DNA from: Pontibacter virosus | GTDB taxonomy: Bacteria > Bacteroidota > Bacteroidia > Cytophagales > Hymenobacteraceae | Assembly: GCF_003096355.1 (NCBI RefSeq) | Contig: NZ_QEKI01000015.1 | Coordinates: forward strand, 62,001-126,000 | Direction: 5' to 3' | DNA: 64,000 bases | Shown here: positions 1 to 9,697 of the stretch, piece after piece | Layout of the letters: each line of letters opens with the position of its first letter | How positions within the stretch are numbered: position 1 is the first letter of the stretch | Notes under the pieces: generated by a model | Databases searched by the model: none | Told to the model about the DNA's origin: nothing | The model's input: the letters and a program-made list of their open reading frames with translations, nothing else | Translations under genes and position numbers: made by a program

Positions 1-1332
1 AGCGTTGCGGGAGCGGTTCTTCTGTTGCTCCATCTCCACACCAAAGCCAGCTTCGTCCACTTTGAGGCCTTTTTCACGGGCGATCAGGGCGGTCAGGTCC
101 AGCGGGAATCCGAACGTATCATACAGTTCGAAGGCAGTTTTGCCGTCGATGGTGTTGTTGTTCTCTTTGAATTTAGCTTCCAAAGCGTCCAGACGCTTCA
201 GGCCGTTTTCCAGCGTACGCAGGAAAGCGTTTTCTTCTTCCTCAATCACACGCTGCACGAAGCTTAGCTGTGCTTTCAGTTCCGGGAATACGTTTTCCAT
301 CTGGTCCGCCAGTACGGCAGCCAGTTTATACAGGAATGGCTTTTTGAAGTCGAGGAATGTAAAGCTATACCTGACCGCACGGCGCAGGATACGGCGAATC
401 ACATAGCCCGCCTTATTGTTAGACGGCAGCTGTCCGTCCGAAATCGCAAAAGCAATGGCCCGGATGTGGTCGGCCATGACGCGGATGGCAATGTCTACTT
501 GCTCGTTTTCTCCATAAACAACACCGGCTTCTTTGGCGATGAACTGGATCAGCGGCTGGAAAACGTCGGTATCGTAGTTAGAACGTTTGCCCTGAATGGC
601 CATACACAGACGCTCGAAGCCCATACCTGTATCGACGTGCTGCGCAGGCAGTTTTACCAGCGAGCCATCGGCCAGACGGTTGAACTCCATGAATACGTTG
701 TTCCAGATCTCCACCACCTGCGGATGGTCAGCGTTGACGAGTGTCTTGCCGTCCACCTGTGCACGCTCCTCGTCGGTACGCAAGTCCACGTGAATCTCCG
801 AGCACGGACCGCAAGGACCAGTGTCGCCCATCTCCCAGAAGTTGTCCTTCTTGTTGCCCATCAGAATGCGGTCTTCCGCAATCATAGACTTCCAGATATC
901 AAAAGCTTCCTGGTCCATCGGCAGGTTCTCGGAGTCATCACCCTGGAAAACCGACACATACAGTCTATCTTTCGGCAGTTGGTATACCTCTGTCAAAAGT
1001 TCCCAGGACCAGGCCAGCGCCTCTTTCTTGAAATAGTCGCCGAAAGACCAGTTGCCCAGCATCTCGAACATCGTATGGTGATAGGTGTCGTAACCTACTT
1101 CTTCCAAGTCGTTGTGCTTGCCCGATACGCGAAGACATTTCTGGGTGTCGGCAATGCGCTTGGATGGGGCGGGTTTGTTGCCCAGGAAGTAGTCCTTGAA
1201 GGGCGCCATACCTGAGTTGATAAACATCAGGGTGGGGTCATCTTTCACCACAAGGGGTGCTGACGGCACGATCTGATGCTGCCGTTGCGCAAAGAAGTCA
1301 AGAAACTTTTGTCTAATTTCAGCTGAGTTCAT
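1..1332 (-). CDS. alaS: Alanyl-tRNA synthetase, N-terminal part (cut by window edge)
   Basis: Charges tRNA-Ala with alanine in the cytoplasm. Read from the ATG at 1332, the protein starts [19 protein letters not shown] and continues through class II AlaRS catalytic motifs such as [28 protein letters not shown], and [21 protein letters not shown]. The first 444 codons are present; the family is usually about 870 residues, so the editing and C-terminal domains lie beyond the left edge. The frame stays open to base 1. It is divergent from the MerR gene across a spacer of about 200 bp. The identification is firm; only the 3' part is unseen. Confidence 0.95.
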   Translation of the reverse strand, partial: MNSAEIRQKFLDFFAQRQHQIVPSAPLVVKDDPTLMFINSGMAPFKDYFLGNKPAPSKRIADTQKCLRVSGKHNDLEEVGYDTYHHTMFEMLGNWSFGDYFKKEALAWSWELLTEVYQLPKDRLYVSVFQGDDSENLPMDQEAFDIWKSMIAEDRILMGNKKDNFWEMGDTGPCGPCSEIHVDLRTDEERAQVDGKTLVNADHPQVVEIWNNVFMEFNRLADGSLVKLPAQHVDTGMGFERLCMAIQGKRSNYDTDVFQPLIQFIAKEAGVVYGENEQVDIAIRVMADHIRAIAFAISDGQLPSNNKAGYVIRRILRRAVRYSFTFLDFKKPFLYKLAAVLADQMENVFPELKAQLSFVQRVIEEEENAFLRTLENGLKRLDALEAKFKENNNTIDGKTAFELYDTFGFPLDLTALIAREKGLKVDEAGFGVEMEQQKNRSRNA

Positions 1333-1535
1333 CTATGATTATTAAGCCTTTAGATACAATCTGCTATACTTGTTGTTTAATAACAAAAAATATAGAATTT
1401 TTGCCTTATAGAAACAGCCCTTTCGGGCAATGCTTACACGGGCCTGCATTAGGGCAAAAGTAGCAATTTTAGCCGTAATTCTGCGTGCTATACCCGAAAA
1501 TTAGTGCTGCTGCCCTATACCTTGAAACCGACACT

Positions 1536-1883
1536 ATGCCTTATAAAGAAAAAGAAATCGAAAAGCAGTACTACACCATCGGTGAAGTAGCTGCCCAGTT
1601 TGACGTCGCCCCTTCGCTGATCCGCTTCTGGGAGACTGAGTTTGACCAGCTCAAGCCGAAGAAAAACAAGAAAGGCAACCGCCAGTACACTGCCAAGGAC
1701 ATTGAAGAATTGCGAGCGGTCTACCACCTGGTAAAAGAGCGCGGCTTCACGATACAGGGCGCTAAGGAAGTGCTGAAGAACAAATCGGTGCAGACCAAGG
1801 ACAAGATCGAGATCATCAATTCGCTGGAGAAAGTGCGTTCTTTCCTGGTGGGAATCAAGGAACAGCTGAACACCAAAAGCTAA
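1536..1883 (+). CDS. MerR-family transcriptional regulator
   Basis: A 115-residue DNA-binding protein. The motif YYTIGEVAAQFDVAPSLIRF near residues 10-30 is the MerR helix-turn-helix, followed by the wing (NRQYTAKDIEELR) and a short C-terminal helix that probably dimerises. There is no obvious C-terminal effector domain or metal-binding cysteines, so the signal it senses is unknown. I chose the ATG at 1536 (MPYKEKEIEKQY). An in-frame ATG at 1485 would add 17 residues that do not look like the family. It sits 18 bp before dprA and is probably co-transcribed with it. Confidence 0.85.
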   Translation: MPYKEKEIEKQYYTIGEVAAQFDVAPSLIRFWETEFDQLKPKKNKKGNRQYTAKDIEELRAVYHLVKERGFTIQGAKEVLKNKSVQTKDKIEIINSLEKVRSFLVGIKEQLNTKS

Positions 1884-1901
1884 GCCTGCGTACTTTGGTG
1901 C

Positions 1902-3023
1902 ATGTCACACGAAGCCCAGTTTGAAGTAGCCCTCTCGTTTTTGCCCCACGTCGGCGACCAGCTGACGAAGGTGCTCGTGAGTTATTGCGGCTCTGCCAAA
2001 GCCGTGTTTGACACGCCTGTTGCCAAGCTATTGAAGGTGCCGGGCGTGGGTGAGCGTGTAGCGAAGAGCATTCGCGACAACGGTCGTCAGGCCTTATTGG
2101 AAGCGGAAGATGTGCTGAAAAAGGCTGCAGACAAGCATGTGCAATTGCTGTTCTATACCTCACCGAAGTACCCGAACCGGCTGAAGCAACTGCCCGACGC
2201 CCCGCCCCTCCTCTATTTCAGAGGAAACTCCGACTTAAACCATCGCCGCATTATCAGCATTGTAGGCACCCGTAAACCAACGAGTTATGGGCAAGCGATA
2301 ACCGAGCGGATTGTGGATGAACTGAAGCCCTATAATGTGATGATCGTGAGCGGTCTGGCCTACGGCATTGACATTGCCGCTCACCGGGCCGCACTGCAGG
2401 CCGGACTTCCGACCATCGGCGTGATGGCCTCCGGACCTGATACGATCTACCCCGGGGTGCATAAAAAGTATGCCGAGAAAATGCTCGAGCAAGGCGGCGT
2501 AATCACCGAGAACACCTTCGGCACCAAACCCGATGCACCGAGATTCCCAGCCAGAAACCGCATCATCGCAGGTATGTCCGACTGCACCATCGTGATAGAG
2601 GCGGCTTTCAAGAGCGGAACCCTCATTACTGCTGACATCGCCCACAGCTATGACAAAGAAGTGATGGCTGTGCCTGGCAATATCAACTCTCCCATGTCGG
2701 AAGGCACCAATTGGCTGATCAAATCACACAAAGCGGCTGTGCTAACTTCCACCCAAGACCTGATCGAATTGCTTAACTGGGATGTCGAAGACAAACTGGC
2801 CTCCAAAAGGGCCGCTGCTATACCTGCCCTAGACCCGGCAGATTTCACACCGGAAGAAATGCAGGTGCTGCAAGTGCTGATTCAATCCGGCGAAGAGCAA
2901 ATGGATAATTTAGGCTGGAAGTCACAGGTACCGGTTAACCAATTGGCCTCCGTGCTGTTAGGTCTGGAATTTAAAGGAATGGTGAAAGCGCTTCCAGGGA
3001 AACGGTTTGCTTTGATTCGGTAA
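1902..3023 (+). CDS. dprA: DNA-processing protein DprA
   Basis: Loads RecA onto incoming single-stranded DNA during natural transformation, and is also widely conserved in non-competent bacteria. The 373-residue protein has an N-terminal helical region containing an HhH-like KVPGVGERVAKSI. A Rossmann-type core follows (VGTRKPTSYGQAITERIV, VSGLAYGIDIAAHRAAL, GPDTIYPGVHKKYAE, FPARNRIIAGMSD, SGTLITADIAHSYDKEV). A C-terminal winged-helix region (about 300-373) ends in KGMVKALPGKRFALIR. The length is normal. It starts 18 bp after the MerR stop. Confidence 0.96.
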   Translation: MSHEAQFEVALSFLPHVGDQLTKVLVSYCGSAKAVFDTPVAKLLKVPGVGERVAKSIRDNGRQALLEAEDVLKKAADKHVQLLFYTSPKYPNRLKQLPDAPPLLYFRGNSDLNHRRIISIVGTRKPTSYGQAITERIVDELKPYNVMIVSGLAYGIDIAAHRAALQAGLPTIGVMASGPDTIYPGVHKKYAEKMLEQGGVITENTFGTKPDAPRFPARNRIIAGMSDCTIVIEAAFKSGTLITADIAHSYDKEVMAVPGNINSPMSEGTNWLIKSHKAAVLTSTQDLIELLNWDVEDKLASKRAAAIPALDPADFTPEEMQVLQVLIQSGEEQMDNLGWKSQVPVNQLASVLLGLEFKGMVKALPGKRFALIR

Positions 3024-3052
3024 TGGTGTAGATAATTGCGCTTTCTTTTAAA

Positions 3053-3130
3053 TTGTCATTCAGAAGGAATCTTGGTTACCAGCTTCGTAATCCTTTGCTA
3101 CTCGCCACCAAGATCTTTCCAAGATGACAA
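3053..3130. repeat. Intergenic inverted repeat, GTCATCCTGAAAG family, copy 1
   Basis: The left arm at 3053-3076 (begins TTGTCATTCAGAAGG, ends ATCTTGGT) and the right arm at 3107-3130 (ACCAAGATCTTTCC then AAGATGACAA) are imperfect inverted copies of about 24 bp around a 30-bp loop. It lies in the 166-bp spacer after dprA. The same arms recur near 49706, 49998, 61885 and 61976, so this is a dispersed element rather than a private terminator. No coding potential is seen. Confidence 0.8.
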
Positions 3131-3189
3131 AAAATTACTTCAAAACTTCTAACTATTAACTTTCAACTTATAACTCTTAACTAAAAAAC

Positions 3190-4005
3190 TTGCTTCTCTA
3201 CAACAATACTTTCCTTCCTGTACAAGATCTGAAGCTAGCCATCACCAGCCGGGCCTTTCAGTATAATGACGGCTTTTTCGAAACAGTGATGGCTGTGGAT
3301 GGCATGCTGCGCTTTTGGCCTGACCATCAAGCGCGAATGAGAGAGGCAACTGCAGCCCTGCAATTGGCTATACCTGCTTATTTTTGGGATGGAGAGCTCG
3401 AAGAAAAACTGTTGCAGCTGGCTAAACAACGCAATGTGCCTCAGTTAGGTCGTCTTAAGCTGAAGGTATGGCGGGCGGGTGCCGGACTATATACCCCACA
3501 AATCAACGAAATCGAATGGTTGGCAACGGCAGAACCAACGCAACCTATACCTGACGTTGGTATAAAAGTCGGGATTTGTCAGACTGCTAAAGCGTGCTTC
3601 TCTCCTCTTTCCCATTTCAAAGGTCCGCAAGCCCCACTTTATGTACTGGCAGGTATAGAGAAGCAAGCCAGCGGTTTGGATGATATGCTGCTATTGGATG
3701 CAAAAGGCAACGTCGCGGAGCTGATCTCTTCCAATATTTTCTGGCTGAAGGATGGAACGCTCTATACCCCCACTTTGGAGTCTGGCTGTGTGAACGGGAT
3801 TTTGCGCCGCAATATCCTGCGCGGGTGCCTTCAGCAAGGTATAGCAGTACGTCAGGTGCTGGCTAAACCGGAAGAGTTGGTTCAAGCTGATTGCGTATTC
3901 GGGACCAATGCAACAGGTATACGAGGTATAGAGAAACTGGAGGATTCTCACCTACGGATCAATCATGATTGGTTGCAAAATCTTAAAGCCGGGCTACAGG
4001 TATAA
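3190..4005 (+). CDS. Class IV aminotransferase (PabC/branched-chain aminotransferase fold)
   Basis: PLP enzyme of fold type IV, 271 residues. Near the N-terminus RAFQYNDGFFETVMAVDG matches the conserved start of aminodeoxychorismate lyases and branched-chain or D-amino-acid transaminases. LKLKVWRAGAG carries the region of the PLP lysine, and AELISSNIFWLKDGTLYTP followed by GCVNGILRRNIL are the cofactor phosphate-binding segments. It is closest in feel to 4-amino-4-deoxychorismate lyase (folate synthesis), but substrate cannot be fixed from sequence. There is no ATG at the 5' end; the first usable start is TTG at 3190, which preserves the complete fold. Confidence 0.85.
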   Translation: MLLYNNTFLPVQDLKLAITSRAFQYNDGFFETVMAVDGMLRFWPDHQARMREATAALQLAIPAYFWDGELEEKLLQLAKQRNVPQLGRLKLKVWRAGAGLYTPQINEIEWLATAEPTQPIPDVGIKVGICQTAKACFSPLSHFKGPQAPLYVLAGIEKQASGLDDMLLLDAKGNVAELISSNIFWLKDGTLYTPTLESGCVNGILRRNILRGCLQQGIAVRQVLAKPEELVQADCVFGTNATGIRGIEKLEDSHLRINHDWLQNLKAGLQV

Positions 4006-4026
4006 ATACTTGAAAAACAGGTAAAT

Positions 4027-4060
4027 AAAAGGCTGTCTTTTACCTTGGGCCAGCCTTCTT
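4027..4060. terminator. Hairpin terminator between convergent genes
   Basis: AAGGCTG at 4029-4035 pairs with CAGCCTT at 4051-4057, with A-rich and T-rich flanks. It lies between the convergent aminotransferase (stop 4005) and SusC-like gene (stop 4066), so it may serve both. Confidence 0.6.
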
Positions 4061-4065
4061 ATCTG

Positions 4066-6726
4066 TCATATACTCAGATTTAAACCTAACGAGAAGGTGC
4101 GCGGTTGTGGATACTGCCCCCTGTCAATACCGTTGGAGACTTCTGGATCCTGTCCACTATACTTGGTTAAAATAAAAGCGTTCTGTACCGTGGCGTTAAC
4201 TTTTAAATTGACTTTATTGCCTAGCAGTTTCCCGACATTGTAGCCAAATTGCACATATTCCAGACGGAGAAAGGATGCATCTTCGAGAAAGTGGCTGGAT
4301 TCTAAGTGGGAACTAATAAAGCCGTTCTCCAGGTAGCTGCGGGTCGCATTCGATAAGGAAGGATATTTGTCATTTGCATACAGCCAACTTCGTTTGGCGT
4401 CTGCCTGATTGTATACCTGTTGTCTGGCCGAACCCCGCACTAACAAAGACATTTCCCATTTTCTATAGCCGCCATTGGAACTGATGCCATAGTATACCTT
4501 CGGTTGGTTCGTGCCCATGGCATATTTCAAGGCATAACCATATTCGCTTTTATCATAACCACCTTGTATGGGTTTCCCGTCACCATCGTAAAGGTGCTGA
4601 TAAAGGTCGAAAACCTGAGCGGGTTTACCCTCAACCAGTGCCAGGCCATAGTCACTGTCGGAGTAGGTGTATTTTTTTGTAGCATCCCCTATACTGCCAA
4701 CCTCATTTCTGATAAAAGTGGCATGGGCTCCTAACTTCAGAAAGGCAATTCCTTTCTGATATATTGTGTAGTGCAAAGCTGTTTCTAACCCGGACGCGGT
4801 GAGGTCACCTACGCTCAGGTGCCTTAACCCATTGCCACTACCATACGGAAGTCTAAAAGGTATAAGCAGGTCGCTAGACTTATTCTGAAAATAGTTAATG
4901 CTACCGAGAATTTTATTCTGAAACAGGGCGAACTCTACACCTAAACTTTTCTGCAACGTTTTCTCTAATTTAATTTCGTTGCTGGGACCCGGAAATACAT
5001 ACCAGTTAGACCCACCAGGCGTCGGACTTCCTTGAACAGGTGACCACCCAATGCTCCTGAATCTTCCGGGCTCATCCAGTCTGCTGAAGCTGCCCAGATT
5101 TGCTCTAAGGTTTAGTAGCGCGATAAATTCCGAGTTGGCGAGAAACCTTTCTTTTACGATGTCCCAGCCTATACTTACTGCCTTTGACTGGTGCCGGAAA
5201 ACATCTTCTTTATATCTTGAATCTGACAAGTTTCTGAAAGAAGCACTTAAGGTATAGCGATCAAACAGGGTATAGCCAAAGCTTCCATAATAACTCAAGT
5301 TCTCCGAAATTAGCTGTCTGTTCTGAGCCCTGGTATACAGAATGCTGCTGCGCTGGCTTTCTTCATATTGGCTTAAATTCTCTTGGTAGGTTTTGAGCGC
5401 GCCAACTTTCAAGTTCAATTTACTACTCCAAGCAGGCAGGAGCTGATCTAATGTAATAAACACCTCAGAATGCTTGGTTTCTGACTCCAAGGCATGCTTG
5501 ATCAAATCGATATGGCTGGACGGGCGGGAAGCCATATCGAGCGGCCAGCTACTGCTGTAATCGCTATCGGATTTGAAGTAGGCATACCTGTAGTTGGCCG
5601 TAAACGCAGGAAGGAAGTGTAGCCGATACTGTACGTGCGCCTGACCGGAGAGTGTTTTAATCTCATCGCTATTCTCCATTTGCTCCAGCAGACTCACCGG
5701 GTTGATCTGGCTACTCAACAAAGAGCCATCCGGTCTAGTGTGAGCAAAATAGCCACCGTACTTGTTATCAGCATGCACAGGCTGCGTAGGGTCAAAAGCC
5801 ATGACGGCAGGTATGGCCCGTTCATCGGCCAGCTGCAATTCCTGCCGTGTGTTATGCATGGACAGATTGAAAGTCAGGTGCTTCTGAAAAAGGCTAGGTT
5901 GGAGATTGACGGCCAGCGTGTTGCGCTTATACCCGGAGGTTTTAAGAATTCCGTCTTGCTTCAGCTGTCCAACAGACACCCGATACGGTACTGGCCCCAT
6001 TGCGCCACTCACATTTAGATTGTTGGCCAATCCGAAACCCGTACGGTAGATCTCATCTTGCCAGTCGGTGTTGTGTTCCCCCAGGAGATGCTGCTGGTTA
6101 GGATATCGCTCTCGAATCAGAATTCTGAATTCATCCGCAGAAAAGATATCAGCCCTTTTGCGCAGGCTTGAAACTGCGCCTGTCGCATTGTATTGCAGCC
6201 GGATTTTGTCGCCCGCGTTTCCTGATTTCGTTGTGATCACCAGGACTCCGTTTGCAGCGGCACCTCCATAAAGGGCGGTTGCAGAGGCATCTTTCAGCAG
6301 CGAAACCGCGGCAATATCATTGGGATTCAGCCAGCTCAGGTTGCTTGCATGAAGGGAATGACTGAAAAAATCGAGCAAAACGCCATCGATAATCACCAAC
6401 GGGCTGTTGTTTCCGAATAAAGAAGTACCTGATCGCAGCACCATCTCTGCTCCTGTACCGGGTGCACCTCCGCCGGACACCACCCGCAAGCCATCAAACC
6501 TGCCGATAATAGCCGGTTCCACAGAGGTGACAAGCCCTTTGTTAAAATCTGCTGCGCTTAATTCGTAAGGCTTGTATGTGAACTGTACCGTATCGGCGGC
6601 AAACCTCGTAGAGTCGGCAAATGGCTGATTCTGGCCTAAACTAGCTGCAGAGGTTGTAATGTATAAGCCAAAAGCGACACAGCTATACCTTAAAAATTTA
6701 ATTGGTTGGGGTAAAATTTGTTTCAA
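4066..6726 (-). CDS. SusC/RagA-like TonB-dependent outer-membrane receptor
   Basis: An 886-residue outer-membrane beta-barrel that imports ligands with TonB energy. A signal-peptide-like hydrophobic stretch (about residues 12-32) is followed by the SusC-type plug: GLRVVSGGGAPGTGAEMVLR, then SPLVIIDGVLLD, then LNPNDIAAVSLLKDASATAL and GGAAANGVLVITTKSG. The rest is barrel, ending in ARTFSLGLNLSI-like terminal strands. It lacks the N-terminal carboxypeptidase-regulatory-like domain usual in SusC proteins and is about 100 residues shorter than typical members. No SusD partner, sigma factor or glycan/peptide gene sits nearby. The start is TTG at 6726; no ATG precedes the plug. The substrate is unknown. 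Confidence 0.87.
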   Translation of the reverse strand: MKQILPQPIKFLRYSCVAFGLYITTSAASLGQNQPFADSTRFAADTVQFTYKPYELSAADFNKGLVTSVEPAIIGRFDGLRVVSGGGAPGTGAEMVLRSGTSLFGNNSPLVIIDGVLLDFFSHSLHASNLSWLNPNDIAAVSLLKDASATALYGGAAANGVLVITTKSGNAGDKIRLQYNATGAVSSLRKRADIFSADEFRILIRERYPNQQHLLGEHNTDWQDEIYRTGFGLANNLNVSGAMGPVPYRVSVGQLKQDGILKTSGYKRNTLAVNLQPSLFQKHLTFNLSMHNTRQELQLADERAIPAVMAFDPTQPVHADNKYGGYFAHTRPDGSLLSSQINPVSLLEQMENSDEIKTLSGQAHVQYRLHFLPAFTANYRYAYFKSDSDYSSSWPLDMASRPSSHIDLIKHALESETKHSEVFITLDQLLPAWSSKLNLKVGALKTYQENLSQYEESQRSSILYTRAQNRQLISENLSYYGSFGYTLFDRYTLSASFRNLSDSRYKEDVFRHQSKAVSIGWDIVKERFLANSEFIALLNLRANLGSFSRLDEPGRFRSIGWSPVQGSPTPGGSNWYVFPGPSNEIKLEKTLQKSLGVEFALFQNKILGSINYFQNKSSDLLIPFRLPYGSGNGLRHLSVGDLTASGLETALHYTIYQKGIAFLKLGAHATFIRNEVGSIGDATKKYTYSDSDYGLALVEGKPAQVFDLYQHLYDGDGKPIQGGYDKSEYGYALKYAMGTNQPKVYYGISSNGGYRKWEMSLLVRGSARQQVYNQADAKRSWLYANDKYPSLSNATRSYLENGFISSHLESSHFLEDASFLRLEYVQFGYNVGKLLGNKVNLKVNATVQNAFILTKYSGQDPEVSNGIDRGQYPQPRTFSLGLNLSI

Positions 6727-6853
6727 ATTGCAAGGTATGGTTAATTGAAGCGAAAGTTAAATATAGTAGTTTCATTATTATTATGCAGCAAATAGGATGG
6801 CTTGCCGTAAGCATTTGAAGGCGGCAAATGATGAAATTTTATAATTACCTCTA

Positions 6854-7936
6854 ATGACGAATAAAACTTTAAATATCGGCCTTCTTGGCTTCGGCACAGC
6901 CGGGCGGGTCTTTCACGCGCCGATCTTATCCGCCGTGGATGGCTTGAAACTCAGCAAAATAAAAGCAAACCGCCCCGAAAGCATTGCGCTTGCCAGACAG
7001 TTATACCCTGAAGCTGATATTGTATCCGATACCACGAGCGTTTTGGAGGACGAAGCCATTGACCTGGTGATCGTAGCTACCACCAACGACACACATTACA
7101 GCCTGGCCAAAGCAGTGTTAGAAGCAGGTAAGCATGTGGTGGTCGAGAAACCGTTTACAGTTACTTCAGAAGAAGCAAGCGAACTCATAGAACTTGCCCA
7201 TTCTAAAGGAAAGCTGCTGACCGTTTACCAAAACCGCCGCTGGGACAGTGATTTCAGGACTGTGAAGAAGTTGCTCGAAAACGAAATGCTTGGCCGTCTG
7301 GTAGAGTACGAAGCACACTTCGATCGCTTCCGTCCTATACCTGCCTCCCAGACCTGGAAAGAGGAAGAGCAGCCGGGGTCGGGCATCCTCTATGATCTGG
7401 GTGCCCACCTGATAGATCAGGCCCTCATGTTGTTTGGAACTCCGCAAGAGGTATACGCTGACCTTCTCACCCAGCGTAGTGGCGGCAAGATCATCGACAG
7501 CTTTGACTTAACGCTCTATTACACCAATGGCCTGAAAGCTATTTTAAAGGCAGGTATGCTGGTGAAGCAGCCTGGACCTCGCTTTAAACTTTCAGGTGAT
7601 AAAGGCGCCTTTGTGAAATACGGCCTGGACGTCCAGGAAGCGGCATTGAAAGCGGGACATAGCCCTGTAGTAGCAGACTGGGGCGTAGAATCGGAAGAGA
7701 TCTGGGGCAAACTTGACACTGAACTGAACGGACAACACCTTATCGGCAAAATTCAAAGTGAACCGGGTGATTACCGGGGTTTTTATGAAAATGTCCGAGA
7801 TGCCATCGCAGGTATAACGGAACTGGAAGTAAAACCGGAACAGGCACGAAATACCATCCGCCTCATAGAGGCCGCCATGCAGAGCAACGCAGAAAAGCGC
7901 CGAATTTCATTTGGTAAATATCAGGAACTGACCTAA
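6854..7936 (+). CDS. Gfo/Idh/MocA-family oxidoreductase
   Basis: A 360-residue cytoplasmic NAD(P)-dependent dehydrogenase. The N-terminal Rossmann fold has the GLLGFGTAGRVFHAPI nucleotide-binding loop and the family motif HVVVEKPF (catalytic Lys). The C-terminal substrate domain includes YDLGAHLIDQAL, matching the conserved GxH(x)xD region. The substrate is probably a sugar or polyol derivative but cannot be named. It lies divergently from the SusC-like gene and upstream of an SDR gene that has its own likely promoter. Confidence 0.9.
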   Translation: MTNKTLNIGLLGFGTAGRVFHAPILSAVDGLKLSKIKANRPESIALARQLYPEADIVSDTTSVLEDEAIDLVIVATTNDTHYSLAKAVLEAGKHVVVEKPFTVTSEEASELIELAHSKGKLLTVYQNRRWDSDFRTVKKLLENEMLGRLVEYEAHFDRFRPIPASQTWKEEEQPGSGILYDLGAHLIDQALMLFGTPQEVYADLLTQRSGGKIIDSFDLTLYYTNGLKAILKAGMLVKQPGPRFKLSGDKGAFVKYGLDVQEAALKAGHSPVVADWGVESEEIWGKLDTELNGQHLIGKIQSEPGDYRGFYENVRDAIAGITELEVKPEQARNTIRLIEAAMQSNAEKRRISFGKYQELT

Positions 7937-7956
7937 ACTTTATGACTATACTGTGG

Positions 7957-7964
7957 TATATTTG
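7957..7964 (+). promoter_or_regulatory. Candidate Bacteroidota promoter -7 element for the SDR gene
   Basis: TATATTTG fits the Bacteroidota -7 consensus TAnnTTTG and lies 27 bp before the ATG at 7991. No convincing -33 TTTG is seen at the right distance, so support is modest. Confidence 0.4.
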
Positions 7965-7990
7965 TAGCTACAAACATTGCTTATTACAAC

Positions 7991-8707
7991 ATGGAAAAAT
8001 TAACAGGCAAAAGCGCCCTCATTACGGGCGCCGGTAAAGGTATAGGGAGAGCAATAGCAGTCGCGCTGGCCAAAGAAGGTGTAAATGTGGGGCTGTTGGC
8101 TCGTACAACATCGCAGTTAGAAGAAGTAGCCGAAGAGGTCATGCGACTGGGGGTTAAAGCTTCCGTTGCCACAGCCGATGTAACCGATATAGAATCAGTG
8201 AATGCAGCAGTAAAGCATATTGGCTCCGAACTCGGTCCCATTGACATCCTGATCAACAACGCAGGGATTGCTAAGTTTGGCAAATTTCTTGAACTCGACC
8301 CAGCTGACTGGGAAAACATTATCCGGGTGAATCTGATGGGGGTTTACTACATGACCCGCGCCGTGTTGCCAGAAATGATCGAGCGCCAGACCGGCGATAT
8401 CATTAACATTTCTTCTACGGCCGGTCAGCGAGGCGCCCCGGTAACGAGTGCTTATAGTGCCTCTAAGTTCGCTGTCATTGGCCTGTCGGAGTCGCTCATG
8501 CAGGAGGTGCGCAAGCACAACATCCGGGTGAGCACCCTTACGCCAAGTACGGTGGCTACTGACATGGCCATTGATTTGAAACTGACGGACGGGAACCCGG
8601 ATCGCGTGATGCAGCCGGAGGACTTTGCCGAGTTGATCGTGGCGCAACTCAAACTAAACCGCCGCGTGTTTATCAAAGAGGCCGGTATCTGGTCTACTAA
8701 TCCCTAA
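7991..8707 (+). CDS. SDR-family oxidoreductase (3-oxoacyl-ACP reductase-like)
   Basis: A classical short-chain dehydrogenase of 238 residues. It shows the TGxxxGIG cofactor loop ([13 protein letters not shown]), the NNAG motif ([10 protein letters not shown]), the catalytic Ser in ISSTAGQRG, and the YxxxK pair in YSASKFA. The length and motif set resemble FabG-like or sepiapterin-reductase-like SDRs. The C-terminus has [11 protein letters not shown] rather than the usual FabG ending, so a fatty-acid role is not assured. A strong terminator follows immediately. Confidence 0.9.
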   Translation: MEKLTGKSALITGAGKGIGRAIAVALAKEGVNVGLLARTTSQLEEVAEEVMRLGVKASVATADVTDIESVNAAVKHIGSELGPIDILINNAGIAKFGKFLELDPADWENIIRVNLMGVYYMTRAVLPEMIERQTGDIINISSTAGQRGAPVTSAYSASKFAVIGLSESLMQEVRKHNIRVSTLTPSTVATDMAIDLKLTDGNPDRVMQPEDFAELIVAQLKLNRRVFIKEAGIWSTNP

Positions 8708-8710
8708 ATG

Positions 8711-8747
8711 AAAAATGCCCGAAGCTTAGCTTCGGGCATTTTGTTTT
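8711..8747. terminator. Rho-independent terminator
   Basis: AAAATGCCCGAAGC pairs perfectly with GCTTCGGGCATTTT around a 3-base loop, then TTGTTTT. It lies just after the SDR stop and before the convergent thyA stop, and its A/T flanks suit use in both directions. Confidence 0.9.
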
Positions 8748-8768
8748 ATAGGCTTATACTTTTAACAT

Positions 8769-9563
8769 TTATACGGCAACAGGTGCTTTTATACCTGGGT
8801 GGGCTTCGTAGTTCTCTAATTTAAAGTCTTCGAATGTAAAACCGAAAATATCTTTAACGTCTGGGTTCAAGCGCATGGTTGGCAGCGTGTGCGGCTCACG
8901 GGTAAGCTGCAATTGGGCCTGCTCCAGGTGGTTCAGGTATAGATGCGTGTCACCTCCGGTCCAGATGAACTCGCCTGGCTCCAGGCTGGTCACCTGCGCC
9001 ATCATTAATACCAGCAAGGCATATGAGGCAATGTTAAACGGCACCCCCAGGAACACATCAGCGGAGCGCTGGTATAGCTGACAGCTCAGTTTGCCCTCGG
9101 CAACATAGAACTGATAAAAAGCATGGCACGGCGGCAGCTTCATGTTTTCGATCTCGGCCACGTTCCAGGCACTCACAATAATGCGTCTTGAGTCAGGGTT
9201 GTTTTTGAGTTGATTCACCACCTGGGTAATCTGGTCAATATGGCGGCCATCGGGTGTAGGCCAGCTGCGCCACTGCGAGCCGTATACCGGACCCAGATTT
9301 CCGTTTTCATCCGCCCACTCGTCCCAAATGGTAACACCGTTTTCTTTCAGGTAAGCAATGTTGGTGTCGCCCTTCAAAAACCATAGCAGCTCGTGAATGA
9401 TGGACTTAAGGTGCACCTTTTTAGTCGTTACCAGCGGAAACCCTTCCGCCAGATCGAAACGCATCTGGTAGCCGAACACACTCAGGGTACCGGTGCCGGT
9501 ACGGTCTTCTTTCTTCACCCCTCTGTCAAGGATGTGCTGCATCAGGTCCAGGTACTGTTTCAT
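8769..9563 (-). CDS. thyA: Thymidylate synthase
   Basis: Methylates dUMP to dTMP using methylene-tetrahydrofolate. At 264 residues it matches the length of E. coli ThyA. The start [15 protein letters not shown], the [11 protein letters not shown] loop and the catalytic Cys146 in [14 protein letters not shown] are present. Also present are [28 protein letters not shown], and the C-terminal substrate-closing PVAV. The ATG at 9563 is chosen over longer in-frame starts because it gives the family's canonical N-terminus. No dihydrofolate reductase gene is adjacent. Confidence 0.97.
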   Translation of the reverse strand: MKQYLDLMQHILDRGVKKEDRTGTGTLSVFGYQMRFDLAEGFPLVTTKKVHLKSIIHELLWFLKGDTNIAYLKENGVTIWDEWADENGNLGPVYGSQWRSWPTPDGRHIDQITQVVNQLKNNPDSRRIIVSAWNVAEIENMKLPPCHAFYQFYVAEGKLSCQLYQRSADVFLGVPFNIASYALLVLMMAQVTSLEPGEFIWTGGDTHLYLNHLEQAQLQLTREPHTLPTMRLNPDVKDIFGFTFEDFKLENYEAHPGIKAPVAV

Positions 9564-9595
9564 AAGGGTAAGTTGTTTGGTGTAGTTCTGAGTCT

Positions 9596-9627
9596 TAAAT
9601 ATAGCGCTAAAATAAGCCGGCAAAAAA
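9596..9627 (-). promoter_or_regulatory. Candidate thyA promoter
   Basis: On the minus strand a TTTTTTG (9621-9627) is followed after 17 bases by TATATTTA (9596-9603), one mismatch from the Bacteroidota -7 element TAnnTTTG. It lies 33 bp upstream of the chosen thyA start, and its position also argues against the longer thyA start. Confidence 0.4.
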
Positions 9628-9697
9628 TTGTTGTCTGATTTATGGGCACAGGTATAGGAAGTGCTGGATCCTTTTCCTACACGGAGTATGGTGTTTT

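Noticed and set aside
466-1215. Open 249-codon frame on the plus strand
   Set aside because: Antisense to alaS, which has strong class II synthetase motifs on the minus strand.
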